A DNA stretch of 64,000 nucleotides. It comes from Burkholderiales bacterium. Lineage in GTDB: Bacteria > Pseudomonadota > Gammaproteobacteria > Burkholderiales > SG8-41. Below are positions 35,325-43,332 of the stretch, piece after piece. The position numbers were made by a program, and so were the translations under genes. The notes beneath the pieces were generated by a model that saw only the letters and a list, made by a program, of their open reading frames with translations, searched no databases and was not told where the DNA came from. Positions within the stretch are counted from its first letter, which is position 1, and each line of letters starts with the position of its first letter. The DNA lies in contig DATAJS010000018.1 in assembly GCA_036262035.1 (NCBI GenBank), positions 248,001-312,000 on the forward strand. The letters run 5' to 3'.

Positions 35325-36222
35325 CCGCAGCGCCCGTCGGCACGGCCCCCAGGTGGGCCAGCAAGCTCTGCATCGCCGGCGACAGCGTCGCCCAATCGCG
35401 GAAGCACAGACACAGGCGCCGCCGCGCCCAGTCGTCGGCCAGGGCCGCTATCTCGTAGCCATGCCGCCGCCGGTAGCGGCGAGCGATCCCCCGCGGCAGG
35501 ACGCCCAGGCCGATTCGGTTCGCCACCATTTCGCACAGGCCTTCGAACGTCTTCATGCGAATGCGCAGCGTGAGCGGGTGTCCCGCAGCGCGCGCATGGT
35601 CGTCGATGTGATCCTGCAGCGCATTGCCCGCCGCCAGGCCGACGAAGGGTTCCTGGAGAACGTCCGCCAGGCAGACGCTGTCTCGTTGCGCCAGACGGTG
35701 TCCGGGAGGCACGATCAGGACCAGGTGATCCCTGGCGACGGGCTGCAGCTGCAACCCCGCCGCATCGACCGCATCGGAGACGATGCCGGCTTCGGCGAGT
35801 CCGGTCGCGATGGTGCGCACGATCTCCACGCTGGTGCGCTCCTTGAGCTCGAGACGCAGGCGCGGCCGATCGCGCAGCCACACCGCGAGCCTGGACGGCA
35901 GGAACTCGGTCAGCGCGGCGGTGTTGGCGTAGAGATGAAGCGTGCCGCGCGCCCCATCGGCGAAATCCCGCAGCTCGCCCTTGAGCAGCGCCTGCTGGCG
36001 CAGGATCAGGCGCGCATGGTGCGCCAGCGCTTCTCCGGCCTCGGTGGTGAACACGCCGCGCGGACGGCGCTCGAGCAGCGGCACGCCCGCATCGTCTTCG
36101 ATGTTGCGCAGGCGCTCGCTCGCCGAGGCCAGCGCCAGGTTGGCGCGCGCGGCTCCCTGGGTGATGCTGCCCGCCTCCACCACACACAGGAACAGGCGCA
36201 GGTCCGCAAGATCGAGGCGCAC
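35272..36222 (-). CDS. LysR-family transcriptional regulator
   Basis: The product has 316 residues from a GTG start at 36222. The frame is open further upstream, but only as the antisense of the TauE gene. The N-terminal helix-turn-helix (LRLFLCVVEAGSITQGAARANLALASASERLRNIEDDAGVPLLERRPRGV) is typical of LysR, and a substrate-binding domain follows. It is divergent from the TauE/SafE gene with an 85-base spacer, so that gene is the most likely target. It converges on the MFS gene, with a 53-base overlap. Confidence 0.88.
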   Translation of the reverse strand: MRLDLADLRLFLCVVEAGSITQGAARANLALASASERLRNIEDDAGVPLLERRPRGVFTTEAGEALAHHARLILRQQALLKGELRDFADGARGTLHLYANTAALTEFLPSRLAVWLRDRPRLRLELKERTSVEIVRTIATGLAEAGIVSDAVDAAGLQLQPVARDHLVLIVPPGHRLAQRDSVCLADVLQEPFVGLAAGNALQDHIDDHARAAGHPLTLRIRMKTFEGLCEMVANRIGLGVLPRGIARRYRRRHGYEIAALADDWARRRLCLCFRDWATLSPAMQSLLAHLGAVPTGAAATRRRAGAPAALRGSAG

Positions 36223-36307
36223 GGCGACACCGCCCTTCGGATCGCCCGAAGGCTCGAGGGTAAAAACCGCATTGTGCCGAGGGCCGCGGGCCGCTTCAAT
36301 AACGCGC

Positions 36308-37051
36308 ATGCACGCAACCTTCTTTTTCGTTCTGCTGACGCTGACCTTCCTGTCTGCCGGGATGGTCAAAGGCGTCACCGGCATGGGTCTGCCGACGGTG
36401 GCCATGGGACTGCTGGGCGCCGTCATGCCGCCCGCGGCGGCCGCAGCGATACTGGTGATTCCCTCCTTCGTGACGAATGCCTGGCAACTGCTCGCCGGGC
36501 CTGCGACTGCGCGCGTGACGCGGCGTCTGTGGGCGATGATGCTGGGCATCGTGCTGGGCACGCTCGGCGGCGCGGCGCTGCTGGTGCGCGTCGATCCGGA
36601 GTGGTCGGCGTTTGCGCTGGGTCTCGCGCTGGTCCTGTATGCGGCCTATGCGCTGATCTCGCCTACGCTGGCGGTACGGCCGCGCGCCGAGCCGTGGCTC
36701 TCGCCCCTCGTCGGGCTCGTCACCGGCGCGATCACCGGCGCCACGGGCGTGTTCGTGATGCCGGCGGTGCCCTATCTGCAGGCCCTGCAGCTGGACAGGG
36801 ACGAGCTGGTGCAGGCGCTGGGACTGTCGTTCACCGTCTCGACGATCGCGCTGGCCGGCGGCCTGGCGGCGCACGGCGCATTCAGGCTGGATCAATTGGG
36901 CGTGTCGGCGCTGGCGGTGATACCGGCTCTCGCGGGAATGTGGTTCGGCCAGAAGGTCCGCGCACGCATCACGCCCCAACGCTTCCGGCAGTGCTTTCTC
37001 GCGTTCCTGCTGCTGCTCGGACTCGAGCTGGCTTCGCGACCTCTCTTCTAG
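36308..37051 (+). CDS. TauE/SafE-family membrane exporter
   Basis: The product has 247 residues and eight hydrophobic segments. The repeated TauE motif is seen at LSAGMVKGVTGMGLPTVAMGLLG and again at VTGAITGATGVFVMPAVPYLQALQL. Family members move sulfite, sulfoacetate or other small organic anions. The upstream divergent LysR gene suggests regulated expression. It is followed by gene remnants and a broken TctC gene, which suggests an old catabolic operon for an organic acid. Confidence 0.88.
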   Translation: MHATFFFVLLTLTFLSAGMVKGVTGMGLPTVAMGLLGAVMPPAAAAAILVIPSFVTNAWQLLAGPATARVTRRLWAMMLGIVLGTLGGAALLVRVDPEWSAFALGLALVLYAAYALISPTLAVRPRAEPWLSPLVGLVTGAITGATGVFVMPAVPYLQALQLDRDELVQALGLSFTVSTIALAGGLAAHGAFRLDQLGVSALAVIPALAGMWFGQKVRARITPQRFRQCFLAFLLLLGLELASRPLF

Positions 37052-37087
37052 CGTTCTACGCGCGTCTGACCGTCCGCACGTTGCCTC

Positions 37088-37180
37088 GACGGCATCGCGC
37101 GCCGCGAAGCGCTGACGCCCGCGTGGCTCGCCGGCGCACTCAAGACCGCGAACGTCAGCGTCGAAGCGGACGCCCGTTGA
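37088..37180 (+). pseudogene. C-terminal remnant of an unidentified ORF
   Basis: An in-frame tail of 30 codons (DGIARREALTPAWLAGALKT and on) ends with TGA at 37178-37180. That stop overlaps the TTG start of the next remnant (TTGA), the pattern of coupled operon genes. Upstream the frame is blocked by a TGA at 37067. The family is not recognised; it may be a decay product. Confidence 0.35.
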
Positions 37181-37434
37181 AGATCCTCGTGACCGGCGCG
37201 GACCTCGCGCCCGAAGCCCGCGAAGCACTGGCCAGCGGGCACCTGCTCGCGGCCGGGCTGGATACTTTTACGACCGAACCGCCGCCTGCGGAGCTTGCGT
37301 TGCGCGGCGTTCCCGGCATCATCATGACACCCCACGTCGGCGGCGTGACGAGCGACGCCTATCGCAACATGGGCACGGCCGCCGCTACCAACGTACTGGC
37401 CGTGCTGAACAAAACCCCGGAGGAGATCGAATGA
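37177..37434 (+). pseudogene. D-2-hydroxyacid dehydrogenase remnant with internal deletion
   Basis: The 85-codon frame starts like the N-terminus of a D-isomer-specific 2-hydroxyacid dehydrogenase (TTG, KILVTGADLAPEAREAL). It then jumps straight to the C-terminal signature (HLLAAGLDTFTTEPPPAE, then IIMTPHVGGVTSDAYRNMG). Normal members are over 300 residues; the NAD-binding core is missing. It ends four bases into the TctC gene (ATGA overlap), so the two were probably cotranslated before the decay. Confidence 0.75.
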
Positions 37435-38405
37435 AGCGCACTTTCCAGATTGCGGCCGCGCTCTGCGCAGCCTTTGCGGCGGCGCCCGCCGTTTACGCGC
37501 AGGCCAACTATCCGACCAAGCCGATCCGTTTCATCGTCCCGTTCCCGCCCGGCGGGGGCACCGACATCCTGTCGCGGCTCGTCGGCAACAAGCTCACCGA
37601 GACGCTGGGCTGGCAGGTCGTCATCGACAACCGCGGCGGCGCCGGCGGCAATATCGGCCTGCAGGCCGCCGCGCAGGCCTCGCCGGACGGTTACACGATG
37701 GTGATGGGTCAGACCAGCAACCTCGCGATCAACCCGGCGCTGTACAGCAAGCTGCCGTACGACCCGGTGCGCGACTTCGTGCCGGTGTCGCTCGTGTCGG
37801 CGTCGCCGGTCGCGCTGGTCGTGTCGTCGAAGTCGCCTTACAAGTCGCTCGGCGATTTCGTGGCGGCTGCCAAGGCGAAACCGTCGCAACTGACCTTCGG
37901 CTCGCCCGGCAGCGGCACGGTCTCGCATCTCACCGGAGAGCTGTTCCAGCGCACCGCCGGCATCAAGTTCGTGCACGTCCCCTACAAAGGCGCCGCCCAG
38001 GCGCTGCCGGATCTCATCGGCGGCAGGATCGACCTGTATTCCGGATCGCTCGAGACCGCGATGCCGCACATCAAAGCCGGAACGATCCGCGCGCTCGCCG
38101 TGACGTCGGCGCAGCGGGTCCTGGTCGCGCGCGACATCCCGACCGTCGCCGAATCGGGCTACGAGGGCTTCGAGGCGACGACGTGATTCGGCATCCTCGT
38201 CGCCAAAGGCACGCCCGACGCGATCGTCAACAAGCTCACCGCCGAGATCACCAAAGTGCTGAATTCTCCCGACGTGAAGGAGCGCATGGCGGCGAGCGGC
38301 GGGCTGCCGGTGAAGACCGGGCCGAAGGAGTTCTCGGCGCTGCTCAAGACCGACATCGAGCGCTGGGCGAAAGTGGTCAAGGAATCGGGCGCGAAAGTCG
38401 ATTGA
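37431..38405 (+). pseudogene. TctC/Bug-type tricarboxylate solute receptor with in-frame stop
   Basis: The frame codes a signal peptide (MKRTFQIAAALCAAFAAAPAVYA) and a full TctC receptor: YPTKPIRFIVPFPPGGGTDILSR, GSGTVSHLTGELF, HVPYKGAAQALPDLIGG. At 38184-38186 a TGA interrupts GFEATT-*-FGILVAKGTPD, exactly where this family has Trp (TGG). The same frame continues to a natural stop at 38403-38405, giving 324 codons, the normal length. One G-to-A change would explain it. Truncated at 251 residues, the receptor would lack its C-terminal helices. Confidence 0.85.
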
Positions 38406-38452
38406 TCGAGCGGCTGTCGCTCGTTCCGCGTAGGGTGCGTCAGTCGTACTGT

Positions 38453-38559
38453 GTCATCGCGAGGCTCGCACAGCGAGCCGTGGCGATCTCGTGGCGCACG
38501 AGCCGTCCCGAGCGCCTCGGGATTGCTTCGTCGCCGCGCGCGCGGCTTCTCGCAATGAC
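38453..38559. repeat. GTCATCGCGAGG...CTCGCAATGAC palindromic element
   Basis: The 107-base element has terminal inverted repeats (GTCATCGCGAGG and the near-complement CTCGCAATGAC) and an inner GGCGATCTC/GGGATTGC pairing. From memory it resembles a repeat type (GTCATTGCGAGG...) widespread in bacterial genomes. It is the only copy in this window and lies between the broken TctC gene and the convergent DUF454 gene. Confidence 0.65.
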
Positions 38560-38594
38560 CGGCGTAACGCAGTCACGGGGCCGGGAATGACGTG

Positions 38595-38993
38595 CTACGG
38601 CGTGCGGCGCATTCCCGGCGCCGGCCGTGTGCAGACATACGTCCCCACGCAGAGGAAGAGGACGCCGGTGATCGCAGGCACCCAGGGCGACGACGTGACG
38701 AAGAGCATGATCAGCCAGCTCATCAACATGAGCGTGCACGCGATGACCTTCGCGCGCGTCGGCACCGCACGCTCGTCGCGCCAGGCGCACAACGAAGGGC
38801 CGAAGCGCGGATGGCCGTGCAGCCACGCGTCGAGGCGCGGCGAGCCGCGCGAGGCGGCCCACGCCGCGACGATGAGAAAAGGGGTCGTCGGCAGCAGCGG
38901 CAGGACCACGCCCGCCGCGCCGAGGCCGACGCAGACATAGGCGAGGACGATGTAAGGGAGGCGGCGGCGCCGGTCGCCGGGGCTTTCGGTCAT
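38595..38993 (-). CDS. DUF454/YbaN-family inner-membrane protein
   Basis: The product has 132 residues. The family pattern LGAAGVVLPLLPTTPFLIVAAWAASRGSPRLDAWLHGHPRFGPSL is clear, followed by two more hydrophobic helices and the DUF454 loop W-R-D-E-R-A-V. YbaN-like proteins have no established role. ATG 38993 gives the family start. It probably shares a transcript with the methyltransferase-like gene upstream. Confidence 0.88.
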   Translation of the reverse strand: MTESPGDRRRRLPYIVLAYVCVGLGAAGVVLPLLPTTPFLIVAAWAASRGSPRLDAWLHGHPRFGPSLCAWRDERAVPTRAKVIACTLMLMSWLIMLFVTSSPWVPAITGVLFLCVGTYVCTRPAPGMRRTP

Positions 38994-39028
38994 GTGCCGC
39001 CCGGTTGCAAGAATGAAACCACAGCCGC

Positions 39029-39934
39029 TCAGATGAGGCTCGTCCCGGTCGGCGCAAAGTAGCCGAGCCCGCCGGCGCGACGGGCGCGCCACGGCACCGT
39101 GACGTGGTTCATCGCTTCGTCGTCGCCAGGCACCGGGAGCGCCGCTTCGGCCGTGCCTTCGATCTCGTCGCCGCGCACGCGGCCGACGAAGGCGATGCTG
39201 GTGTAGCCCGTGCCGGGCAGCGTCATGCGCACGCTGAACTGCAGCGCCTCGCCGCGCAGGAGCACGTTCTGGAAGAGCTCGCGGCGATTGCCGACGCGCG
39301 TCACGCCTTCGGCCTGCTGCATGCGCTGCTCGAAGAGCGCGCTGAAGCGATGGGTGCGGTCCTCGATCGTGAGGTCCCATTCCCACGCGCCTTCGATGCG
39401 CGCCGGCACGATCCACTTGCGGATCGCCGGCGCGCCGCCCTGGTCGTCGACCGCGTCGGGCGGCCACGATCCGAGGTCCCACGTCGCGGTGATCACGCGC
39501 GTGCCGGGCTTCGCCTGCGCCAGGAGCTTGGGCCGCAGGAGCCGCATGAGCTCGGGAAAGAGCCACATGAAGACGACGTCGACGTTGGCGAGGTCCGCGT
39601 CGAACGCGTTCTGGTGGATGAAGCGCGCGCGGTCTGCAAGCCCCTTCGCTTTCGCGGCCGCGTTCGCCTTCTGCACGAGCTCGGCGTTGATGTCGACTCC
39701 GATGCCGCGCACGCCGGCGCGTCCTTCCAGCACCGCGAACACGATGCGGCCGTCACCGGAGCCCAGGTCGATCACCGTCTCGCCGGCACGCGGCGCGCCG
39801 AGCTCGACCATGCGTCTCACGTTCTCGAGGTTGCTGCCGACGAAGGGCGAGAAGCGCTCCTGCGCGCGTGCCTGCACGCTGCGCAGCGCGGCGGCGGCAG
39901 TGACGAGCGAAAGAAACGAGCGGCGGGTGACCAT
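39029..39934 (-). CDS. Class I SAM methyltransferase-like protein with a Tat-type leader
   Basis: The product has 301 residues. It begins TRRSFLSLVTAAAALRSVQARA, a twin-arginine pattern (S/T-R-R-x-F-L) followed by an Ala cleavage site. The SAM-binding core is TVIDLGSGDGRIVFAVL, then GIGVDINAELV and DVVFMWLFPELMRLLRPKL. An unusual C-terminal beta-rich domain of about 120 residues has a FSVRMTLPGTGYTSIAFVG strand. Export of a SAM-dependent enzyme is unexpected, because SAM is cytoplasmic, so the leader may be non-functional or the protein repurposed. Confidence 0.75.
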   Translation of the reverse strand: MVTRRSFLSLVTAAAALRSVQARAQERFSPFVGSNLENVRRMVELGAPRAGETVIDLGSGDGRIVFAVLEGRAGVRGIGVDINAELVQKANAAAKAKGLADRARFIHQNAFDADLANVDVVFMWLFPELMRLLRPKLLAQAKPGTRVITATWDLGSWPPDAVDDQGGAPAIRKWIVPARIEGAWEWDLTIEDRTHRFSALFEQRMQQAEGVTRVGNRRELFQNVLLRGEALQFSVRMTLPGTGYTSIAFVGRVRGDEIEGTAEAALPVPGDDEAMNHVTVPWRARRAGGLGYFAPTGTSLI

Positions 39935-39985
39935 CGATTCCTCCGTTGTTGTGGCAACGGAGTATCCAATGTTTACCTCAGGTGG

Positions 39986-40089
39986 AAAAGGGAGGGAGGT
40001 TCAAGGAGGGAACCGCAGGTTTCCTCCTTGGCGTAACCGGGCGCCTCGCGCCAGCGAGGGAACCGCAGGCTCCCCCCTTGGCGTTCACC
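39986..40089. repeat. Repeat family B, diverged two-hairpin copy after fliA
   Basis: GGGAGGGAGGTTCAAGGAGG is followed by a shortened hairpin (GGAACCGCAGGTTTCC), then CCTTGGCGTAACC, then a second module (GGGAACCGCAGGCTCCCCCC) and CCTTGGCGTTCACC. The modules differ from copies at 24846 and 50304, but their order is the same. It lies just beyond the fliA stop and could end the flhB-fliA transcript. Confidence 0.75.
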
Positions 40090-40134
40090 GCTCGCTGCAA
40101 GCGCGCACGGCGGTGTCAGACACCGCGAGCGCCG

Positions 40135-40848
40135 CTAGGTGCTCTCGCGCAGTCTGACACGAAGCCGTGCAATAGCTTGCGTGTGGATCTGGCACACGCG
40201 CGATTCGGAGACACCCAGCACTTCCCCGATCTCGCGCAGATTCAGCTCCTGCTCGTAGTAAAGGCCCATGACGAGCTTCTCGCGCTCGGGCAGCTCTTCG
40301 ATGCCGGCGACGAGCGCTTCGCGCAAGCCCCGGTCCTCGAGCACGTGCAGCGGGTCGGCTTCGTGGTCGACGGCGTAGCGATCGAGGAAGGAGTCGTCCT
40401 CGTCGGCGCTGAAGTCCTCGTACGAGACGATCTGGTAGCCGCGCGCGTCCTGAAGGAGCTTCTGGTAGTCGGCGAGGCTCATGTCCATCGCTTTGGCGAG
40501 CTCGGCCTCGGTCGGCGGGCGTTTGTTCTGCTGCTCGAGGCGCGAGATCATCTTCTCGACCTCGCGCAGGGAGCGGCGCACGCCGCGCGGCAGCCAGTCG
40601 CACTGGCGCAGCCCGTCGAGCATGGCGCCGCGGATGCGCTGCACCGCATAGGTCTCGAACTGCGCGCCTTCCGAGGTCTGGTAGCGGCGCGCGGCGTCGA
40701 GCAATCCCATCATGCCCGACTGGATGACGTCGTCGATCTCCACCGACGGCGGCAGCGCCGCCATCATGTGATGAGCGATGCGCTTGACCAGGGGGGCAAG
40801 CTCTCGCACGCGGGTTTCGACTTCTTTTTCGGTTGCTGCGGCGTACAT
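40135..40848 (-). CDS. fliA: FliA, sigma-28 factor
   Basis: The product has 237 residues. ATG 40848 is preceded by AGGAG with a 7-base spacer; the TTG at 40854 has no proper site. Region 2 (DDVIQSGMMGLLDAARRYQ...FETYAVQRIRGAMLDGLRQ) and region 4 (ELNLREIGEVLGVSESRVCQIHTQAIARLR) are complete. It directs late flagellar promoters of the TAAA-N15-GCCGATAA type, several of which occur in this window. The start overlaps the end of flhG. Confidence 0.98.
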   Translation of the reverse strand: MYAAATEKEVETRVRELAPLVKRIAHHMMAALPPSVEIDDVIQSGMMGLLDAARRYQTSEGAQFETYAVQRIRGAMLDGLRQCDWLPRGVRRSLREVEKMISRLEQQNKRPPTEAELAKAMDMSLADYQKLLQDARGYQIVSYEDFSADEDDSFLDRYAVDHEADPLHVLEDRGLREALVAGIEELPEREKLVMGLYYEQELNLREIGEVLGVSESRVCQIHTQAIARLRVRLREST

Positions 40849-40850
40849 GA

Positions 40851-41732
40851 TCAAACTCCTGGGCCGGCCATCGCGAGCCGGCTCACCGTAATGGCGCGTT
40901 GCATGAAGTTATCGAGGCGGCTCGCGTCGTCCTGGGGAGCGGCCCAGCGCAGCATCGCTGCGGCCTTTCCTTCGAAACGACGCGACGCGTCGGCATAAGG
41001 CGTTGCGTGCACGGCGGGCACGAAGCGCTGAGCCGCTTCGGGTATCGCCGCGTCCTGCGGAATCGCGCCCATGAATTCGAGCGCCACCTCGAGATGCTTG
41101 CTGGCTGCGTGCGCCATGTTCTTGTTGATGACCTCACCGGTCTCCGCGTCCGCAGCGCGGTTGACCAGCAGGCGAAAACGTTTGCGTCCGGCGGCGCGGC
41201 TCATGCGCTTGATCGCGGCATAACCACCGGTGATCGAGCTCGGCCCGGGCGAGACCACGACGACGACTTCCTGTGCGGCGTTCGCGAACGCCGACGCGTC
41301 CTTCGCGTCGTTGCGCGCGTCGAGCAGCACGATGTCCGCCGCGTCGTCGAGATCGGCGAAGCACGACACCGCGCGCCGCTGCGACATCGAGTCGAGCCTG
41401 GGCAGAGCGTTCACCGCGCGCGACGCCGCAAGCAGCGTGAGCCCCGCAGGCCCCTGCACCAGCGCGTCCTCGAGCGCGCAGTCGCCCGCGATCACGTGGC
41501 CCAGGTCGTAGCGCGGCTTGACGCCGAGCATCTGGCCCACGTTCGGGTTCGTGTAGTTCTCGTCGACGATCAGCACGCGCCTGCCCTGCTTCGCCAGCGC
41601 GGCGCCGAGGTTGACGACGCACGTCGTCGCACCGGCGCCGCGCGCGCCGGCGACGACCGCGATCGTGCGGGCGCGCGCGAACTTGAGCATGCGGCGCAGG
41701 CCTTCGGCCTGGTCGGTCTTGAAATCAACCAA
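40851..41732 (-). CDS. flhG: FlhG (FleN/YlxH), MinD-like flagellar number regulator with degenerate P-loop
   Basis: The product has 293 residues and a MinD/ParA-type layout, next to FlhF. The usual P-loop KGGVGKT reads GARGAGAT (residues 29-36): both the signature lysine and the GKT lysine are Ala. The following DEN and LLDARND segments also differ from the usual family text. Downstream blocks (AQEVVVVVSPGPSSITGGYAAIKRM) remain recognisable. ATP binding and dimerisation as in standard FlhG are therefore doubtful. It precedes fliA in the operon. Confidence 0.88.
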   Translation of the reverse strand: MVDFKTDQAEGLRRMLKFARARTIAVVAGARGAGATTCVVNLGAALAKQGRRVLIVDENYTNPNVGQMLGVKPRYDLGHVIAGDCALEDALVQGPAGLTLLAASRAVNALPRLDSMSQRRAVSCFADLDDAADIVLLDARNDAKDASAFANAAQEVVVVVSPGPSSITGGYAAIKRMSRAAGRKRFRLLVNRAADAETGEVINKNMAHAASKHLEVALEFMGAIPQDAAIPEAAQRFVPAVHATPYADASRRFEGKAAAMLRWAAPQDDASRLDNFMQRAITVSRLAMAGPGV

Positions 41733-43332
41733 GGTCGGCTCCGGGCGCGTCCTGCGAAAGCTTCGGCATCATGAACGGCAGCTCCTCGGGCATGAGGTCG
41801 AACGCGTCGGCATCCGCCGCGGGGGCGAGCGCTTCGCGCACGAGCGACATCGCATCAGGAAGCTGGAGGTCTTCGGGCACGCGCTGGCCGTCGGTCACGT
41901 AATGCACCGGCAGCTGATGGCGGATCACCACGTCGAGCGCGGGCCCGATGCTCGCGGCCTCGTCGATCTTGGTGAGGATGCAGCCTTCGACGCCGGTCTT
42001 CTTGTAGGCGGTGACGACCTGGTCGAGCGTGCGCGCGTTGGCGGTGGTGTGCACGAGCAGCAGGCGCTTGACGTCGCCGCTGCCCGAGAGCATCGCCGCC
42101 TGCTCGGCGAGCGCCTGGTCGCGCTGGCTCATGCCGATGGTGTCGATCAGCACCAGGTGGCGGTCGGAAAGGTTCGCGAGCACGCTGGCGAGCTCTTCGC
42201 CGTCGCGTACCGAGTGCACCGGCACGCCGAGGATGCGGCCGTAGATGCGCAGCTGGTCGTGCGCGCCGACGCGATAGCCGTCGGTGGTGAGCAGCGCGAC
42301 TTTCGACGCGCCGAAGCGCACCACGGCGCGCGCCGCGAGCTTGGCGACGGTCGTCGTCTTGCCGACGCCGGTCGGACCGACGAGCGCGTAGATGCCGCCG
42401 TTGTTGACGATCTCGTCGTCGCCGGCGATCCACAGCTCGCGCTCGATGCATTCGGCGACCGCGTCGATCGTCGGGTCGTTGGTGAAGGTGCACACCTCGT
42501 CCGCCACGCGGCGCGAGAGGTACGGGGAGAAACCCGCGTTGAGCAGCTCGTGCATCACCTGCGGGCGGCCCGAGGTGCCGGACGTGGCATCGTTGCCGAA
42601 AGCGGCGAAGTCGCGCTGCTGGAGCAGGCTCTTCAGCGTCTTGATCTCGTTGAGCAGCGCGTTGTCGGCGGGCGCCGCGGCCGCAGGCGCGGGCGCGGCA
42701 GGCGCGCTCGCCGGGGCGGCGGGCTGCGCGACGACCGGCGCAGGCGCGGCGACCGGGGGAATGACGATCGCCGGGCTCACCGTGGCGCGCGTCATCGCCG
42801 ACGATACGAACGCCGCGGGAATCGCGACGCTGCTCGCGACCGCGACGGCGGGCGCGTGTAGCGCAGGCGCCTCGCCTGCAGCAAAGGGCGCCGGTGCGAC
42901 CCGGGCCGGAGCGACCGGCGCTTCATACAGCGGCGCGGGCTCGCGCACCGGCTGCTCACGCGACCGCTCGTTGCGGCGGACGAAATCCAGGAAGGCGGCG
43001 CTCATCTCGGCTTCGCCGCGGTCCGAGGACGGCTCGTCCTCGTAAGCAGGGGCACGCGACGGCGCGGCACGGCCGCGCGGCTCGACGCGCGAGAGTCCGT
43101 CGACGTAGCCGTCGTCCTCGAGCGCGGCGGCGAAATCGCGGCGAGGCGCGGGCGCGGCACGGCGCACCGGCGCCGGATGCTCTTCCGCGACCACGTCGCC
43201 GGTGACGGCCACGATCTCGATGCGGCCGTTGACCTCGCGGTTCGACAGGATCAGCGCGTCCTCGCCCAGCGCCTGCTTCACCTTCTGCAGGACTTCGCGC
43301 GAGGTCGCGCCCGTGAATCTCATGGTCTTCAT
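41725..43332 (-). CDS. flhF: FlhF, SRP-type GTPase for flagellar placement
   Basis: The product has 535 residues. It has an N-terminal B domain (MRFTGATSREVLQKVKQALGEDALILSNREV), a long disordered Pro/Ala middle, and a C-terminal NG domain with GPTGVGKTTTVAKLA, LLTTDGYRVGAHDQLRIYG, VLIDTIGMSQRD and ILTKIDEAASIG. FlhF marks the cell pole for flagellum assembly in polar flagellates. It overlaps flhG and flhA by a few bases. Confidence 0.97.
   Translation of the reverse strand: MKTMRFTGATSREVLQKVKQALGEDALILSNREVNGRIEIVAVTGDVVAEEHPAPVRRAAPAPRRDFAAALEDDGYVDGLSRVEPRGRAAPSRAPAYEDEPSSDRGEAEMSAAFLDFVRRNERSREQPVREPAPLYEAPVAPARVAPAPFAAGEAPALHAPAVAVASSVAIPAAFVSSAMTRATVSPAIVIPPVAAPAPVVAQPAAPASAPAAPAPAAAAPADNALLNEIKTLKSLLQQRDFAAFGNDATSGTSGRPQVMHELLNAGFSPYLSRRVADEVCTFTNDPTIDAVAECIERELWIAGDDEIVNNGGIYALVGPTGVGKTTTVAKLAARAVVRFGASKVALLTTDGYRVGAHDQLRIYGRILGVPVHSVRDGEELASVLANLSDRHLVLIDTIGMSQRDQALAEQAAMLSGSGDVKRLLLVHTTANARTLDQVVTAYKKTGVEGCILTKIDEAASIGPALDVVIRHQLPVHYVTDGQRVPEDLQLPDAMSLVREALAPAADADAFDLMPEELPFMMPKLSQDAPGADLG

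Noticed and set aside
38184-38186. TGA in the TctC gene as selenocysteine or a recoded stop
   Set aside because: The family has Trp there, no SECIS-like structure is evident after it, and TGA terminates many other genes in this window.
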